A stretch of DNA of 64,000 nt from Talpa occidentalis (GCF_014898055.3 NW_023601433.1:21565641-21629640); one strand, 5' to 3'. Shown: positions 11,640 through 24,019, numbered from the stretch's first letter. Notes: a model not told the origin generated them from the letters alone. A program made the numbers and translations.

Positions 11640-12575
11640 AAGTTCCAGAGAGTCAGAGAGAGAGAGCAGTCAGGGAGTAGGCCCAAGGGTAGGCACCTGA
11701 GGCCGTAGGCTCTAACAATGCAAGACCAATGAGCAGGTCCTTGCGTGAGATGTTGGTGGCTCACCTCAGTGTGATGGTGATGGTCCTTGTGAAAGGAGGT
11801 AAGATTCCGTTATGTTGAAGGGAGAGCCAACAGCATTTGAAGGTGGACCAGAAAGGGGCAGTGACAAAACAGGTATCAAGAATGAGTTTGTAGCTTTTGC
11901 CTCAGCAACTACAAAGGTTGAATTGTGAACAGAAAGGAAAGGCTGCCTGATTTGCTAGTTTGGGAAGGGAATGTCAGGATCTTAGTTGGGCTATGAAGCT
12001 TGAGATGAACAACAGCCATCCAAGGGGAGAGGAGGAACAGGCAGTTTGATGGATGAGTCTGGAAGTCAGAGAAGAGGTCTGGGCCAGAGTTAAACATTTG
12101 GCAGTCAGCAGCAGGCCTCCAGGAGGTCATCTGGTGAGTGAGGCTATACAGGAAGGAGCAAGGCCAAGGCCTGAGTCCTGGACTTGACAATTCCTAGGAC
12201 TTTGGGAAAGGGAATTGAACTAGCAAGACAGACTGAGAAAGAATGGACAGAGAACTTGGAGGACAGCCAGGCCTGCGCCATCACTGAAACTGATTGGCAG
12301 GGCTTGTCAAAAAGTGGAGAAGCCAATCACCCCACATGCTCCCAAGTGCCCAAGAGAATGGAGGTCTGAGGAAGGATGGAAAGGTTTGGCAATGTAGGCC
12401 GTTGGCAACCTTGGAGTGGTGAGGACAAAGGCCAAGGGGTGAATTTAAGAGTGGAAGGAGAGAAGCAGGAGATGGCGGGTACTGACAGCTCTATGTATTT
12501 CTGCTGTTATGGGAAGGAGCAGAACGGAGCAGTTGCTGGGAGGGGTGGTGGAAGGGGTGAGAAACAGTTTACTTG
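11640..12575 (+). repeat. Ancient purine-rich interspersed repeat (family not named)
   Basis: The succession GTCTGGAAGTCAGAGAAGAG, GGTCTGGGCCAGAGTTAAAC, CTGAGTCCTGGACTTGAC and GGCAATGTAGGCCGTTGG follows the order of a long, widespread eutherian repeat that I recognise but cannot name with certainty. It is heavily diverged, and the boundaries are rough. Confidence 0.45.
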
Positions 12576-12727
12576 ATCAGTGAGAAATAACCATGACTCT
12601 GCAGAGCATGCACTGGGGAACCTGCTTGTGGACAAGGAAGGATTCTGTGGTTGGCCATCCAGACCATGAGCTCAGACTAGCAAGAGCACAGACCCAATCC
12701 AGGTCTGTCCAACTGGACATTGCTTTG

Positions 12728-13320
12728 TCCACTGTATGTTGCTGGATATCTTTACAAATTTTCCTATAACCCTATAACCCAGAAATTGTACTCCTACTTA
12801 CATAATCAAGAGTAGTGTATACGTACATGCACCAAGAAATAGCTAAAAGAATGTTCACTGGAGCAGTACTCACAACTCACAAAAGCACTAAACTGGAAAC
12901 AACCCAAATTTACATCAGTGGTAGTAATATGGATAAAGAAATCACAATACTTTTTTATGTTGAGAAAGAACTAATTATTGCTAACTGCAAATGTATTTTA
13001 ACCCTCAAATTATAAGGCTGAGCAAAAGAAGCCAGATGCAAAACAGCATCCAACTTACTATTCAATTGTTACATAAACTGAACAGCCAAAATAAACTAAT
13101 GGTGATGGAGGCCAGAATAGTGGTTTCTTGAAGGCAGCGGCAGTGATGAGGAGGGAGGGAGGGAAGGGGTGACCCCAATGTTCTATTTCTTCATTTTGAT
13201 AAATCTTGATAATGTTATGTGGGTGATTAGCTTTATAAAAATGGACTGGAAGGTACACCAATAATTTGCATGCTTTCTATAATGTAATAAATGTTTTTTT
13301 ATTTGAAAAAAATAAGAAAA
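12728..13320 (+). mobile_element. Old L1 3' end (L1M type), sense
   Basis: CCCAGAAATTGTACTCCTAC, CACAAAAGCACTAAACTGG and AAACAACCCAAATTTACATC are followed by ATCAGTGGTAGTAATATGG near 12913, GGCTGAGCAAAAGAAGCCAG and a weak A-rich end. This is the familiar ORF2 C-terminus to 3' UTR order of old mammalian L1. All frames are broken. Confidence 0.8.
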
Positions 13321-13516
13321 TAAAAATTATCTTCCTATAATCTGAAGCCATAGAGCTATACCTACCTGTGCTCCCCTGTCTTCTGCACAGCTCAGCCTGG
13401 AGCAGGAGCATGGGGAATGCCCATGTTAAGCTTGCACCCACTTTGCTCTTTTCCCTATATCCCCTGGAGATCCATCTCTCCCCATTTCCCACCCCAAGTC
13501 TTCTATTTCTTCCTCA

Positions 13517-13517
<1 letters not shown>

Positions 13518-13561
<44 letters not shown>
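13518..13561 (+). repeat. (CA)n microsatellite
   Basis: About 21 uninterrupted CA units. Frames reading TH repeats across it (13368-13580, 13417-13770) are artefacts. Confidence 0.97.
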
Positions 13562-13563
<2 letters not shown>

Positions 13564-13576
13564 TCTTCCCATTTTT

Positions 13577-13840
13577 TTAAAAAAGATTTATTATTTTATT
13601 TACACAAGCACTGGGTACAGTCAGAAGCGCGGGAGGGTGAGAGAATTCACCAGAGCCAGAGCGGGGAGCAGAGCAGGCAGAAGGACCGAAGTACACTGCT
13701 GAGGGGAGCAGCGGGTGGCAGGAGAGGTCTGCGAACCATGTGGGACCCTCGCCCGGCGGCCGGGGATTGAACTGGCGCTGCAGAGGCTGCGGGCAGCTTT
13801 GCACACCAGTGCTCAACCGCTGCGCCACTGGGGAGGCCCC
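13577..13840 (-). mobile_element. tRNA-derived SINE (younger type), reverse, with 15-bp TSD
   Basis: Reverse full-length copy ending GCCACTGGGGAGGCCCC. The TSD CTTCTTCCCATTTTT is perfect at 13562-13576 and 13841-13855. It inserted directly beside the (CA)n tract. The 233-codon frame at 13577-14278 (minus) starts in unique DNA and reads through this SINE, so it is not a gene. Confidence 0.94.
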
Positions 13841-13855
13841 CTTCTTCCCATTTTT

Positions 13856-14716
13856 AAGATGTGTCTTCTGATGTTGGGGAACCCAACGATGTGGGGGAGC
13901 ATTGGAGGTCACCTCCATGCCTTGCCCAAGCACCTGCAACCTCCCAGGGAAGGACCTCTGTATGCAGGAGTTCGAGGCCCTGCGGGATTGCTTCTCCAGC
14001 TCAGTCAAGAAGTCTCCCCAAGGCCACTGGGAAGGATGGGGCCACAGGTCTCCACTGGCTGCCTGGGACACGAGGCTGTGAGGTACTGACAGCCCCACAG
14101 GGCAGACGTCTACAACACCCAGAGTTCTCAGGGCTGGAAGGAAGAGAAACTCTGTCAGGTGCGGGAAGACTGGGGCTGGAATAAGATGCCATGAATGGAC
14201 ATTAAAGACAAGGTCAGAGCACCAAAAAAAAACCAAGATGACTTGGCAGCAAGAGAAAGATTGGACTTTAGACTGCATGCTGCATAGCTAGGCTGCCTCA
14301 CTGTTTTTTACTCTCCCTTAATTCCTACAACACTAAGCCAGGAGATGCTGAGGAAGCCTGTTGGTAGCACATGCTTTGTGTCCTTTCTAGTTCAAGATCA
14401 AATGAGCTATTGATCTTGCCTTTTGCTTCTCTTTGGTTATTTTTCTTCTTTAAGTAATAAATGATGAGTTGTTTGCTCTGAAAGCAATTTCTCATGTTTT
14501 TATTTGTCAAAAGTGTTCCAAGGTCAAGACAACATAAATCATAAACTCCAGCCAGCAAAAGGGCATATTCCCACATCACAGGTGGTCATCTGAGGACTGT
14601 GAGAGGTGACATCCCTCTTGGTGATGTCCCTCGATGACAGACAACAAGCCAGAAGTGGGAGAGTGTGAGGATAGAAGAGTCACCAGCTTCTGCTGGGTCC
14701 ATTCAAAAACTTATAA
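13856..14716. other. Unassigned DNA
   Basis: No supported gene, RNA or named repeat. Confidence 0.35.
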
Positions 14717-14977
14717 GGGAGCCTCCCTGGTGGTCTAGGGGTTAAGCTCAGCTCTGTCACTGTCATGGCCTGAGTTTGATTCCCAGCCAGGGAGCTGACC
14801 CACACATGGTGCAGCAGACCTCTCCTGCCTTGCCCACTGCTCCCCTCAGCAGTGTATTTCAGTCAGTCTGCCTCTTCTGCTCCCCACTCTGTCTCTGGTG
14901 AGTCCTCTCACAGTGTCCCCCACCCCCATACCTCCGGCCTACACCCCAGCTCTACACAACACAACAGCAGCAAAAAA
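14717..14977 (+). mobile_element. tRNA-derived SINE (older type), sense
   Basis: Older subtype: head GGAGCCTCCCTGGTGG then TCTAGGGGTTAAG, body GCAGCAGACCTCTCCTG, tail CGGCCTACACCCCAGCTC. The downstream A-rich tail has lost the ATAAATAAATCTT motif. Possible short TSD (AAAAACTT), weak. More diverged than the younger copies. Confidence 0.9.
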
Positions 14978-16232
14978 CTTCTGCGGAAGAAAGGAGAGAT
15001 CTCAGAGATCAAATCCTGCTCATTGCCCTGGTCGCTCTTCTTCCTTGGCACTTCTGTTTTCCTCTTGTAATTCTTCCTACACACCTGTGATTAACTTTCT
15101 ATCCAATTTAATGTTTCATCTGGAATTATCTGGCATGTAGTTCGATTCCAATTTTAAAAGGCTACACGTAGACTTGCTTCTCACTAGAAGGTACTTGTAA
15201 TGTGAAATTAAGGACAAGACTCCAGCTTTCAGGCAACTGTTAAAGGAATAACTAATGGAAAGCTGCCTTTCACATCTCACTCATTTTAGACACATTCTAA
15301 TTAACACTGCCAGAGAAATAATTGGCTTAGATCGGGTCGATCTGATTGAGGATCAAAATAACCTCGCTTGAGTGGTATTTATATTTCAGTTTCTGGTCTT
15401 GGAAAGTTAATATGTGGCTTGAATGTTAATTGCACACTATGTGGGGACACTCAGGTCCATTAAATGATACTTATTCCTAATCTCCTTGTAAATAGGCATA
15501 TAGAGAGTTTTTCAACAGTTATTTAGCACGAATGTTTTTCAAATGTTCATTTTAAGTTGGTTGTTTGGAACTTGCATTATTTCCCTAAAGAAATGGTATC
15601 ACTGGCCATAGTAATAATAGCAAAAGTCCTCTAAATTCTTATTAGCTAAAGGTGACGTATTCATAGAACCACCCAGAGCCTTTGGTCCTGGGTAGCAGAT
15701 GTCAGGAAGTTTAGGGGAGAGGAACACAATAAGGGGTGTTCTCCCCACCCACTTCCTGTGACGGGGACCACCCCGTCTGTGTCCAGAGTGAGGACAGTCT
15801 CATGGGGAGGCCTAGGACAGATGCAGGCTGGCGCGGGGCAGAAGCAGGACAGCTGTCAGCATGGGGAGGATGACCCAGCTCAGCTCACTCCCAGGGGTCC
15901 CGGTGGCTCAGAAAGTCTCTTTGGAGAAGAGTAAACAGAATGAGCAAACTCAGGCGTGAAGACTAGTAGCACTTGAGTGAGTATCTGAGACCTGACTTAG
16001 GGTCCAGGGAAATTCTGAAGCTGACTCTCTTGAGAAAAAGAGTGGGTGAGCAGGCTCATGGGAAGTGGGTTTCAAACTGAGGGTCAGACAGGGATGAGTT
16101 GGTGGGGGAGGAGGAGGACACGAGGCGGGGGAACCCAGGCAGGTATCAAGAAGGTTTTGTTACAGTCTTTCCTCCCATGTGAGGTCTCTTCCTTTCTTAT
16201 TCTTTAAGGGAACCACATTATAAGCAGCATTT
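14978..16232. other. Unassigned DNA with a candidate conserved element at about 15290-15600
   Basis: About 15290-15600 is a non-repetitive AT-rich patch with homeodomain-like cores (ATTCTAATTAACACTGCC; AATGTTAATTGCAC) and TCGATCTGATTGAGGATC. No exon is supported. The rest is unassigned. Confidence 0.3.
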
Positions 16233-16248
16233 AAAAATCAGGCATTTG

Positions 16249-16499
16249 GGGCCTCCCCGGTGGCGCAGGCGGTTGAGCGCAGCACTGTGAAGTGTCCGCA
16301 GCCTCTGCAGCGTGGGTTGGATCCTGGCTGGCCAGTGAGAATGCCACATGGCACAGCACTGTCTCACCTGCTGCTCCCCTCAGCAGTGTATTTCATCAGT
16401 CTGCCTGTTCTGTTCCCTGCTCTGTCTCTGGCGAATCCTCTCACCCTCCCGTGCATCTGGCCTGTACCCCAGCTCTTGTATGAATAAATCTTAAAAAAA
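16249..16499 (+). mobile_element. tRNA-derived SINE (intermediate type), sense, with 16-bp TSD
   Basis: Head GGCCTCCCCGGTGGCGCAGG as in the younger copies, but tail CTGGCCTGTACCCCAGCTC as in the older copies, so it links the two. The TSD AAAAATCAGGCATTTG is perfect at 16233-16248 and 16500-16515. Confidence 0.94.
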
Positions 16500-16515
16500 A
16501 AAAATCAGGCATTTG

Positions 16516-17105
16516 CCTTTGGCCTTCTGCACATCTGTTTCTCTGCACTCTTGGCCTTCCTCCCTTCAGTCTTCTCCACAGACTCAGAATGTGGCCCCTG
16601 AGTATGCCCCCCATTTCTGCCCACGCTCCTGCTTAAACTCACACCCTCCTCTTTCCCTCCCCTAGAGTCAAAATCCCAGGGTCTCCATGCAGTGCCCCTA
16701 AGGTGCTTGAGGAGGAAGGACACATGCTGTGAAGGAAATGGTAGGTCTTTCCTGGTAACCCTTGCGAGGTTTGCATTCTGGGAGGATGTCTGTTGGCCGA
16801 GAGAACCTATGGCTGGTGGATTTCAGGCCACACAAAGTACGGGCGGTGAAGTGGAATGAGGGGCATGGAGAAAGGTGGGAAAGTTTCTGGCAGGGAGGTG
16901 AGCACTGGGCAGGTAGATCCCACTCAAGGGTCTCCCTTCAGCTGTGCCCCTCTGAGTAGGTGCCACTTGCCCAAGATCCCCTTCCTCAAATTCTGAGTCA
17001 TAGTTTTCCTAAAGGTTCTGGATTTTCAATTGCATTTCCCACTTAGAATAGGGATTAAGTTATACTTGGGGGAGAGCAGGGAATATGATAATGACGTCCA
17101 CGTAA
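16516..17105. other. Unassigned DNA
   Basis: No gene or named repeat is supported. Confidence 0.35.
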
Positions 17106-17109
17106 ATCT

Positions 17110-17345
17110 ACCGAACACCTTTTAGGGACTCCTAGATACCAGAAATTGCCCTAAGTATTTCCAATACACAGCGTCCTTTAAGCCTCACCATGACCCTAGA
17201 ATGAGGCCCTGCTGTCTGTTCTCAGATTCCAGTAAGGAAACTGAGATTTCCTCAAAGAGATTAGGCAACTTGGACAGGACCATCATGCTGAATCTTGGCA
17301 GGGCCAAGATTTGAACCCAGGCTAGCAGACCCGGAGCCTGCGCCT
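17110..17345 (-). repeat. MIR fragment, reverse
   Basis: AAGGAAACTGAGATTTCC, a weak TTAGGCAACTTG match and AAGATTTGAACCCAGGCT follow the order of the reversed MIR core and tRNA-like part. Confidence 0.7.
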
Positions 17346-17603
17346 CCGACGGTGACTGGTTGCTCGAGCCAGGCCAGCTTAAGCCACAGCGCCATGCGAC
17401 TGGCAGCTTCTGGGCAAGACATGTCTGCATTTTTCAGCCCTGGTGACCTAGAAGTTGAGCTGAGGCAATGAGGATGAGGCAGAGGCAGTGAGGAAAAAGG
17501 TAGGGAGAGAAGCAGCTGGCAGAAGCGTGTGGGCTCAGACGTTAAGGTAATTAAGTTAGAAGTTGAGTTAGGCAGATGGGCAAAGAGTAACTGAGCAGCC
17601 ATT

Positions 17604-18112
17604 GTAAAAATTAATTTATTTATATATATTTTACATCATTGTTCATTTTTAAACAATGTTTGCTTTTTTCCCCTCAGGTGTAGTCCCTATAGAATTTCTT
17701 CCACCAACGCACCCGTGCACCATCAACTCAGTCCCCTGTGCTCCTCCCTCCCTCCCTCTCACCCCTCTCCCTCCTCCTCCCCTGCAGGATGTCTCTGGTT
17801 TATAATCCTCTGTTTTTGTTTTTATTGTGTTGTGTTGTGTTTTGTACTGTTATTATTTTTCCCCTGATGTCTTATTTGGTTCTCCTATATTCCTTCTATA
17901 AGTGAAACCATCTGATATTCTTTTTTCCTTCTGGCTTATTTCACTGAGCAGAATTCTTCCTAGCTCCAGCCACGTTCCTGCAAACTGCATGAGTTTATCT
18001 TTTTTGATTGCTGAATAGTATTCCATGGTGTATATGCACCACATCTTTTTGATCCAGTCATCTATTTTGGGGCATTTGGGTTGTTTCCAGGTTTACCCAT
18101 TATAAATAGTCA
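17604..18112 (-). mobile_element. L1 3' end, reverse, 5'-truncated
   Basis: The plus strand shows an AT-rich tail, a CCCTCC-rich 3' UTR, GTGAAACCATCTGATATTC and CTGAATAGTATTCCATGGTG, ending ATTTGGGTTGTTTCCAGG near 18092. The minus frame at 17853-18044 is the last ORF2 segment (MEYYSAIKKDK motif). Related to, but more diverged than, the L1 at 51.3 kb. Confidence 0.9.
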
Positions 18113-18419
18113 AGAGCAGTCATTCCTATGAGAGAAAGTTCGAGGAGTCTACGGACTTGAGCTGGGAAGAACATCAGATGGAGAGAGACTTTGGGGCTTG
18201 GGTGGGATTGCGGCTATAACTCTGTCTAAGAGCAAGAATGAGGGGACAGGTGAGGCCTGAGGACTTGAGGAGAGAGGAGCATGGGGAGGAGACTTTACCT
18301 GCCCACCACACACCTCTCTGGCAAGTTAAGTTTTCTGTAAAGAGAAGAGTCAGCTGTTCAGAGAATCTAAGCCGGCAAAAGACTGTGTGGCTGTGGTGTG
18401 ATGATCAGTGATTACAATA

Positions 18420-18640
18420 TAACAATGCTGTGCACCAGGCCTGCTCTGGCACTGCGTTCAGTGTCTTACATGCATTATTTGAAGCCCTCAAACCATTCAA
18501 GATAGATGCTGATACTTCTATTTTACCCATAGAGGGAATGAAGACCCAGAATGCTTAAAAATCCTGCCCAGGACATACAGCACACAAATTACAGAGTGGA
18601 AATTTGAAGTTAAGACTAGCTTGCCCCATTAGTTAGGACA
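18420..18640 (-). repeat. MIR/L2-like fragment, reverse
   Basis: CTGGCACTGCGTTCAGTGTC, TTTTACCCATAGAGGGAATG and CACACAAATTACAGAGTGG follow the reversed MIR order (tail, core, head). Confidence 0.55.
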
Positions 18641-19466
18641 CAGGCTAAAATGCTATACAATCACCCATAGAATGGTGCATTAAATAAAGATGGAACGTCA
18701 TTTCTGTCTCATGCAGCACATTGGAGGTCAGTGGCTGGGGAAAGGGAGCAACTCTGCTTTACAATGTCATTTCTGAGACCCTGGACTCCTCTGTCATGCA
18801 GCTCTGTGATGTCTTAGGGGGGCTGTCCGCACCTGCATGGGAGAAGCTGGCTCCTGTGTCCTTGCAGGGAGAGGCCTCCTTGAGCTCTCGTGAGTCTCTA
18901 ATAAGATCACTGTTCTAACATCAAGATTTGGTCTTGATTTCACATAAATCTGATAGATAGGTTGGAGGAGAAGCTAGCCAGGTGGTCTTGTGCCCAGATA
19001 AAACCAAGCTCTGCAATTAAAGGAAAAAGACTGGGAAAGCTTTTGAAATTTTGCTTACAAGATATCACTTCTGGTTTTACAGAGGTGAATGATGAGTCTG
19101 GAGAGATACAGTGACAGACAACATGGAGTTTGGGCTTGTGATTATCCCCAGGGCCCTGAGAGGTGGGGCTGTGGTTTGGTTTGTGTTAAATGACCATGAA
19201 GCTTCTATTCTTTCTGGAAGATATTTTCCCATGACTCAAAGAGGGATGTGGGTGGGTGGAGGCGAGGGGAGGTCCTTGCTATGAAATACTTGGTTCACGG
19301 GGAAGTGTCAAGAGATTACCCAGTAAAAGATGGCAGAGGGAGACTCAGCTTTCTCCAAACATGAAGGCGACTGAGAATCACCTTGGGAAAACCATAAGTA
19401 GGCAAAGTACTAGGATAATAAATAACTTACCTGTTATTTCACTACCCAGAGATAACATTTGAGATA
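18641..19466. other. Unassigned DNA
   Basis: No gene or named repeat is supported. Confidence 0.35.
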
Positions 19467-19508
19467 TATATATATATATGTATGTATATATATATATTTT
19501 TTTTTTTG
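19463..19508 (+). repeat. (TA)n/(GTAT)n microsatellite and T-run
   Basis: Alternating AT with GTATGTAT interruptions, followed by about 13 T. The adjacent 19509-20740 holds no recognised gene. A weak hAT/MER-like piece is possible at 19780-19890. Confidence 0.9.
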
Positions 19509-20740
19509 TCAAATTTGAATCATAGCCACATATGATTTTGTGTGCTGCTTTTTTCCTGTGTGGGGTCCAAGGGATGGCTGTGACAGCTGCTTCCTGCTGG
19601 GAGGAAAAGACTGAACAACCTGTGCTCCGCATTGCAATCTCTTTTCTGTGTTACAGCTTGATGTATAAACATGAACAGACATTGCACTGTTGGAGGCTGA
19701 ACCCACAGCCCTGTGCTCCTACTCACCGGTGGGCATGAGCAGGGAATGGTGGGGAATCAAGGTAAACTCACAGGTGATTTCTCAGGTCCAGCATCCCCGA
19801 TTGTGATGCTTTGAATTAATAGGGTTTTGGAATTGTCATTTCCAAGCTGTTCTCATGTATCTCTAGGGCCTAGGAATCACTGTCACTTAAGTCTGGTAAA
19901 GAGACGTAACCTAAAATGCTGGAGCTGTGAGGGGAGGGGATTGAAGTTTGCTTGGTTCACTCCAATTGCCCATTCAGGAGGGCTGGAAGATAATTGATAG
20001 GTGGTCTCTCCAAACCTATGCTCTCCCCACATACAACCCCTTCTCCTCAGGAATAAGGGTAAGAAGGCCCCATGCCCTCTGAGCTAAAGGCAGCCTCATC
20101 CATATAAGACCAACTGTGGTCTCATCCATCACCCAGGCAGCCAAGAAGGGAAAAGGAAGGGACTCTGGCACTTCATTCCAGACCGTAGTGGGTCCTGTCC
20201 TCATTCTTGGGGGGTCAGATGTCCCACTTCTTCCTTTCTGTGCTATGGAACACCCCACAGTAACGTGGAATCACCTGTCTTAAAATTTTCTAGACAACAA
20301 TCCACTTCTTTTCCAGAAGATCAGGTTGCCCCAGATGTTAGATGGCCTTGGCCTTGGGTGACTGACAGCAGAGCATTGGGGTATGTCTGTCCTCACACTT
20401 CTGGCCATTGATTAGCACATGAAGCTTGGGGTAAAACTCATCCCTTCTCTTGACTGAGAACAGAGTTGTTTCCCAACTTCTGGCTCAGTGGTGCAATCCA
20501 GCTTCTGTTCAGTCTTTTTGTGCCTTCTATTGTCCTTCTGGTCTCTCCAAAAAGGCAGGGGTGAGCTGGGGAGGCAGTAACCATGTCTGCTCAGCTTGGA
20601 GCATCATTGCCAGCACTTGGGTGGTCCAGCACTTGTCCTCTGTGTTTCCTATGACCAGAATATCCAACACTTCCTTTGAGTTAATAATAGCATAATACTT
20701 GCTAGTGTAATGACTGTAATTCTATTACTATAGAGTTACC

Positions 20741-20745
20741 TATCT

Positions 20746-20798
<53 letters not shown>
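20741..20798 (+). repeat. (TATC)n microsatellite
   Basis: About 14 tandem ATCT/TATC units, nearly uninterrupted. Probably length-polymorphic. It has no spacers, so it is not a CRISPR. Confidence 0.97.
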
Positions 20799-20807
20799 GA
20801 GAGAGAG

Positions 20808-20930
20808 CACTATTCTAGGCACTTAGCATCCATTCATTACCAATCTTCATAACAAACAGGCGCTCCATTATGAAACTCATGTTACAGATGAGAAAACCAA
20901 GGCACATGCCAGAGAGTCAATATTTGCTCC
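20808..20930 (-). repeat. MIR fragment, reverse
   Basis: CACTATTCTAGGCACTTAGC and GTTACAGATGAGAAAACCAA, followed by GGCACATGCCAGAGAG, match the reversed MIR tail and core. Confidence 0.65.
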
Positions 20931-20934
20931 TACA

Positions 20935-21400
20935 GATCCATTTGCTCCCCCTCCCCCCAGGTTCTCCACGCTGGGATCCAGCTCCATGTGCACCATATCA
21001 ATAGGCCACTCTATTCCATGGTTTTTGGTTGAGTTTAGCTAATGAGGAGCCTTGTCAAGAGATGGAGGAGTGGAGAGAGGGGAGGTTGCACCCCTGTCCC
21101 TGGCTTCTTCCCTGGGAGAAGCGCCTGCCTGTCTGTGTCTCCCAGCCTGAGGTACTGCTTCTTGTAGGGCCTTTGCGCTTCTTCTTTTAGGGTCCTCGCT
21201 CCTTCTGGGCTCCAGTAACCTCTCTCTGACCCTCGTTCTTCCTGTGGTGGCTCCACTACTTCTAGCCCTGGGTTGCTGCAGTAGCCCCTGAGATCCCCCT
21301 AGACCCCACCCACATAAATGAATCCCTTTGTAATAGTCCCCTCCAATTATCCTAATTGGTGTGCCATCTGTTTCCTACTGGAACCCTGACTAATACAGGC
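20935..21400 (+). repeat. Ancient LTR-like repeat (family not named)
   Basis: TTTGTAATAGTCCCCTCC, CCTAATTGGTGTGCCATC and TGTTTCCTACTGGAACCCTG resemble the end of a widespread eutherian LTR-like repeat that I recognise without a secure name. The C/T-rich middle fits. Diverged and non-coding. Confidence 0.45.
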
Positions 21401-21404
21401 CCCT

Positions 21405-21510
21405 CGAGATTTAACTCATTTTCTCAAGATCAGACTGGAAGGAGCAGAGCTGGGGTTTGAATGCGGCAGTCCGTCTCCAACATCCACACTTTCAACCACC
21501 ACTCAGAAGT
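21405..21510 (-). repeat. MIR fragment, reverse (tRNA-like end)
   Basis: CAGAGCTGGGGTTTGAATGC followed by GGCAGTCCGTCTCC matches the reversed MIR tRNA-like end. Confidence 0.6.
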
Positions 21511-22629
21511 CTCCTGATGGAAAAAGCACTGGTCAGGAACCCAGGATGCAGGTTTGTGCTCTTCTGCCACCAACTCTGCAGCTTAGAGCAAATAATGTTT
21601 CTTTTAACCTCTTTTCAGGCATAAAATGAGGTGGTTTCAGCCCTTTTAGTGCTAATGCTAGAATTTCCCAAATTCCTACTGAATGGCAGCTTTTCTTAGG
21701 CCGATATGTCCCAGGGTCTTCTTTGGCTATTAGTTGTCCCTGCAAAATCTTGCCTTTAATGCCCATAAACAACTGAGAACACAATTTGCAGGGGCAGTGT
21801 TGCACTAAATGAAGTTGTGCTCTGTTGTTAAAGGTATTCTGCCTCCAGGAAATCCCTCCTTTCTTGTCTTAGTTCAAGTGTGGCTCCTAACTTGCTTGTC
21901 TTGCTCATGTTGCTTTCCCTAGAACTCCATTTAACAAAATGACAAAACCAAGAAAAGAAGTGTTTTAGTCATTATAAGCAAGGGCAGTCTTCATTCAGAA
22001 AAATGCTGAGACTCAAAAAGAAGCAAGTTCTTGTTTTTGCAGCTCAGTGAAGCTGGTTTACTTTTTCATGAGCAAAGTGACTGATTGCCAGCCCAGGAAT
22101 TAAGAATTTGGCTTTGTTTGGAAAGAATGGTCAATCACTTGGACCAAATGCAAGTTTTACTCTAGACCAAAGAATTTGGTGACTGAAGACCACCGTTCAG
22201 GGGCAAATCCGGCTTTCATCTGCCAGGGAGGTTGGGGCAGACAGGGCAAGAAAGGCCACAACTGGGCTGAAAGGGTCGCAGTGAGAGTGGAGGGGTGGGC
22301 CGTGCGCGGCAAGGGTGATTGGGAATGCAGGTTGGGGAGATTTTGTGGAGAAAATCCTCATAAAGCAGAATTACAATGCAACAGCAACCCAGTCTCCAGC
22401 CCCCACTCAACACCAAACCAAGGGAAGGGAAGGGACTTTGTACTTGATAGTATTCATTTCATGTGAAAAAGATCAGAGGATCTCAGTGGGCCACAAATTC
22501 ATAGAGTTGGTGATTCTTTAAGACAGAGTGTAGGATCAGAAAAATAAAGTTTATATGCAGCATGATAAAAGCTGTACAAAGCCAGAACCCAAACTAGGTC
22601 TTTCTCACTGTAAAACCCGGGCTTTTTAT
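21511..22629. other. Unassigned DNA
   Basis: No gene or named repeat is supported. Confidence 0.35.
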
Positions 22630-22634
22630 TTACA

Positions 22635-22795
22635 GTCTAGATTCCCAAACCTGGGGAACTGCAAAAAATACATACGTTCTCAGGCCCCACTTCTGACTTC
22701 CTGAATCAGGAAGTTCAGGGGGAGTAGATTAGGAATCAATACTTTTAGAAAAGCATGTGATGACATGATGTTGCAGGGACTCAACTGTGGTCATA
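22635..22795 (+). mobile_element. hAT-Charlie-type MITE relic (MER20-like)
   Basis: CAAACCTGGGGAACTGC, GTTCTCAGGCCCCACTTCTG and CCTGAATCAGGAAGTTCAGG follow the layout of short non-autonomous hAT-Charlie elements. Ends are eroded. Confidence 0.55.
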
Positions 22796-24015
22796 TGTTG
22801 GTAGTGGTCAAAGCTGAATGTTGGCTCAGGGTAGCTAATGTCACTATTCTCTCTGCTTCTACACATGTTTTAATTATTCCACATTGGGAAAAGAAAAAAA
22901 CAAAAAGAAACATCAAGAGTTCCCTAGATCAACTAGGTTAAAGACCTCCTTGTTCTATGTTGCAGACTGAGTGGGCTTGCCAGTCTGTGAACAGGTATTG
23001 AGGGAGAGACAAAAGTACAGTGTCTCATTTCAAAGGAACTAAAGTATTATCTGCTCTCCAGACAATCAGGAGAGCCATCACCAGCAAACATAGAATATGG
23101 GAGTCACATTGGGATTTTACCAGATTGCATCTCTGGCCTACTGACACGACTGTAATAAACCACTCCTAGCAAGAGGGTAATCCATTTGGGGTAGGATTTG
23201 CTCTTATCCTGGACTTGCTAAATAACCAGAGAAGGGAAAGTCACAAGACACTGGCAAATGGGGTGTTTTCTCCTGTTCAGCACCCCTAGCATCTTCCACC
23301 AAATCACAGTGAAGGGAATTAATGCACAGGTATTCCTGAACACAGATCAGCCAGGGGTTGGCAATAGCTCATGAGCCTCTGCCTTGCACACCTGGCAAAG
23401 GGGGAGGCAGAGAGGGATGTGTGTCTGCCAGACCGTGTCCCACCCAGTGCAGAGACCTTATAAATGCCCCGGACCAAGTCTGTTTGGGTCACTGCTGTGG
23501 GTAACTCGTCAAGGCTCTGAAAGACTTATCGCTGTCTTATCTGTAAAATGAGTATGGTTCTATGAGTGACACGCTGCCGGGTGATTACTGGAGGTGGTCT
23601 GTGGGAAGCCTTTGCAGAGATCCTGGCCTGAAGCATGAAACTACAATTTTTAATGGAGCCTGACTGTCCCTTCTTCCTGCCTCCCTGGAGCAGAAATTGT
23701 GGGTACTGTATCTGCAGCCCCAGGTTCCTCCATCAAGGTGCTCCAGTCAGCTTCCAGCTGCCAGCATCTGTATACCTTCGCCTTTTTCTATAGTGACAAA
23801 AGGTCACCTTGTTCCCGGATAAGGCGAGCCAGAGATAGTCTTCAAACCCTGCACACCACTACCGCAGGACCTTTGGGAATGGCTGTTGTATTCCACCTCT
23901 TCTCCCCATGGGCCACACCCCTGTCACCCTTTGCCCCATGACCAGGCAGCCTCACCTAAGGCAGATGCCTTGAATGATGCTACTTGACCTTCTCAAGATT
24001 TCCTGTACCAGTCTC
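22796..24015. other. Unassigned single-copy DNA
   Basis: No exon is supported. About 23080-23560 is non-repetitive with a possible TATA-like stretch (CCTTATAAATGCCCC at 23457). A promoter role would be speculation. Confidence 0.3.
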
Positions 24016-24019
24016 ACAG

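Noticed and set aside
13368..13770. His/Thr-repeat proteins across the CA tract
   Set aside because: Translation of a (CA)n microsatellite and an adjacent SINE.
20741..20798. CRISPR-like tandem array
   Set aside because: Units are 4 bp with no spacers, and the window is clearly mammalian. It is a microsatellite.
23457..23475. TATA-containing promoter (CCTTATAAATGCCCC)
   Set aside because: An isolated TATA-like word with no CpG island, no exon downstream and no other support.
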